Source: Anthonomus grandis grandis
Lineage: Eukaryota > Arthropoda > Insecta > Coleoptera > Curculionidae
NCBI RefSeq assembly: GCF_022605725.1
Contig: NC_065563.1
Coordinates: 8,272,518-8,336,517, forward strand
Length of the DNA: 64,000 nt
Reading direction: 5' to 3'
This document shows positions 63,923 to 64,000 of this stretch, piece by piece (within the stretch, counting starts at the first letter, position 1; each line of letters opens with the position of its first letter). The notes below the pieces were generated by a model. That model had not been told where the DNA came from. It ran no database searches and saw only the letters and a program-made list of their open reading frames with translations. The position numbers and the translations under genes were made by a program.

Positions 63923-64000
63923 CCCCAAAGATCCTCATCATGATCAACGTTTTAACTTAGCAAGTTTAATTGGTAGAAACGCTTAGTAAGCGATTCTTTA

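Overview
This window reads as insect nuclear DNA, very probably a beetle. The reasons are AT-rich intergenic sequence, 51-62 bp introns with GT..AG borders, and an insect-heavy set of transposon families; the beetle call is inference. Two host genes are supported. The first is a six-exon aldo-keto reductase (14677-16125), apparently intact. The second is the 5' part of a double-stranded-RNA-binding protein gene with a Gln/Pro/Ala-rich N terminus (23123 to beyond 60697). It has six exons in the window, splice phases match at every junction, and it is cut by the right edge.

Layout. 1-2284: left-truncated, unclassified transposon with a long open frame and an iterated terminal motif. 4147-14038: decayed piggyBac carrying two later insertions, a 3.0 kb element with an ATAT duplication (5180-8227) and a poly(A)-tailed LINE (8734-13640). 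14677-16125: aldo-keto reductase. 16179-22095: a tandem-duplicated promoter-like module, a DIRS-type tyrosine-recombinase retroelement relic, and Ty3/gypsy, mariner and hAT fragments. 22780 onward: the dsRNA-binding gene, whose introns 2-6 are filled with transposons.

Intron 2 holds a four-level nest: LINE (24115-33597), piggyBac, pogo-like (24983-31827), P-like THAP element (27238-30473). Intron 3 holds a 6.5 kb element with about 142-bp tandem repeats as terminal arrays. It encodes a SWIM zinc finger / Ulp1-type cysteine protease / PHD finger protein and is interrupted by a second P-like element (39143-41858). Intron 4 holds a 6.5 kb DD41D mariner relative with about 450-bp inverted repeats, itself carrying a zinc-finger element and a LINE. 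Intron 5 holds a hAT relic carrying a pogo-like element with an intact 606-codon transposase. Intron 6 holds an intact DD41D mariner inside a small palindromic element.

Several insertions are placed to the base: removing one copy of the target duplication rejoins the reading frame of the older element. This is direct evidence for the order of events. The most unusual object is the SWIM/Ulp1/PHD element with tandem-repeat termini (about 36161-42680); next are the unclassified elements at 1-2284, 5180-8227 and 45447-48488. I recognised no tRNA, rRNA or CRISPR array.
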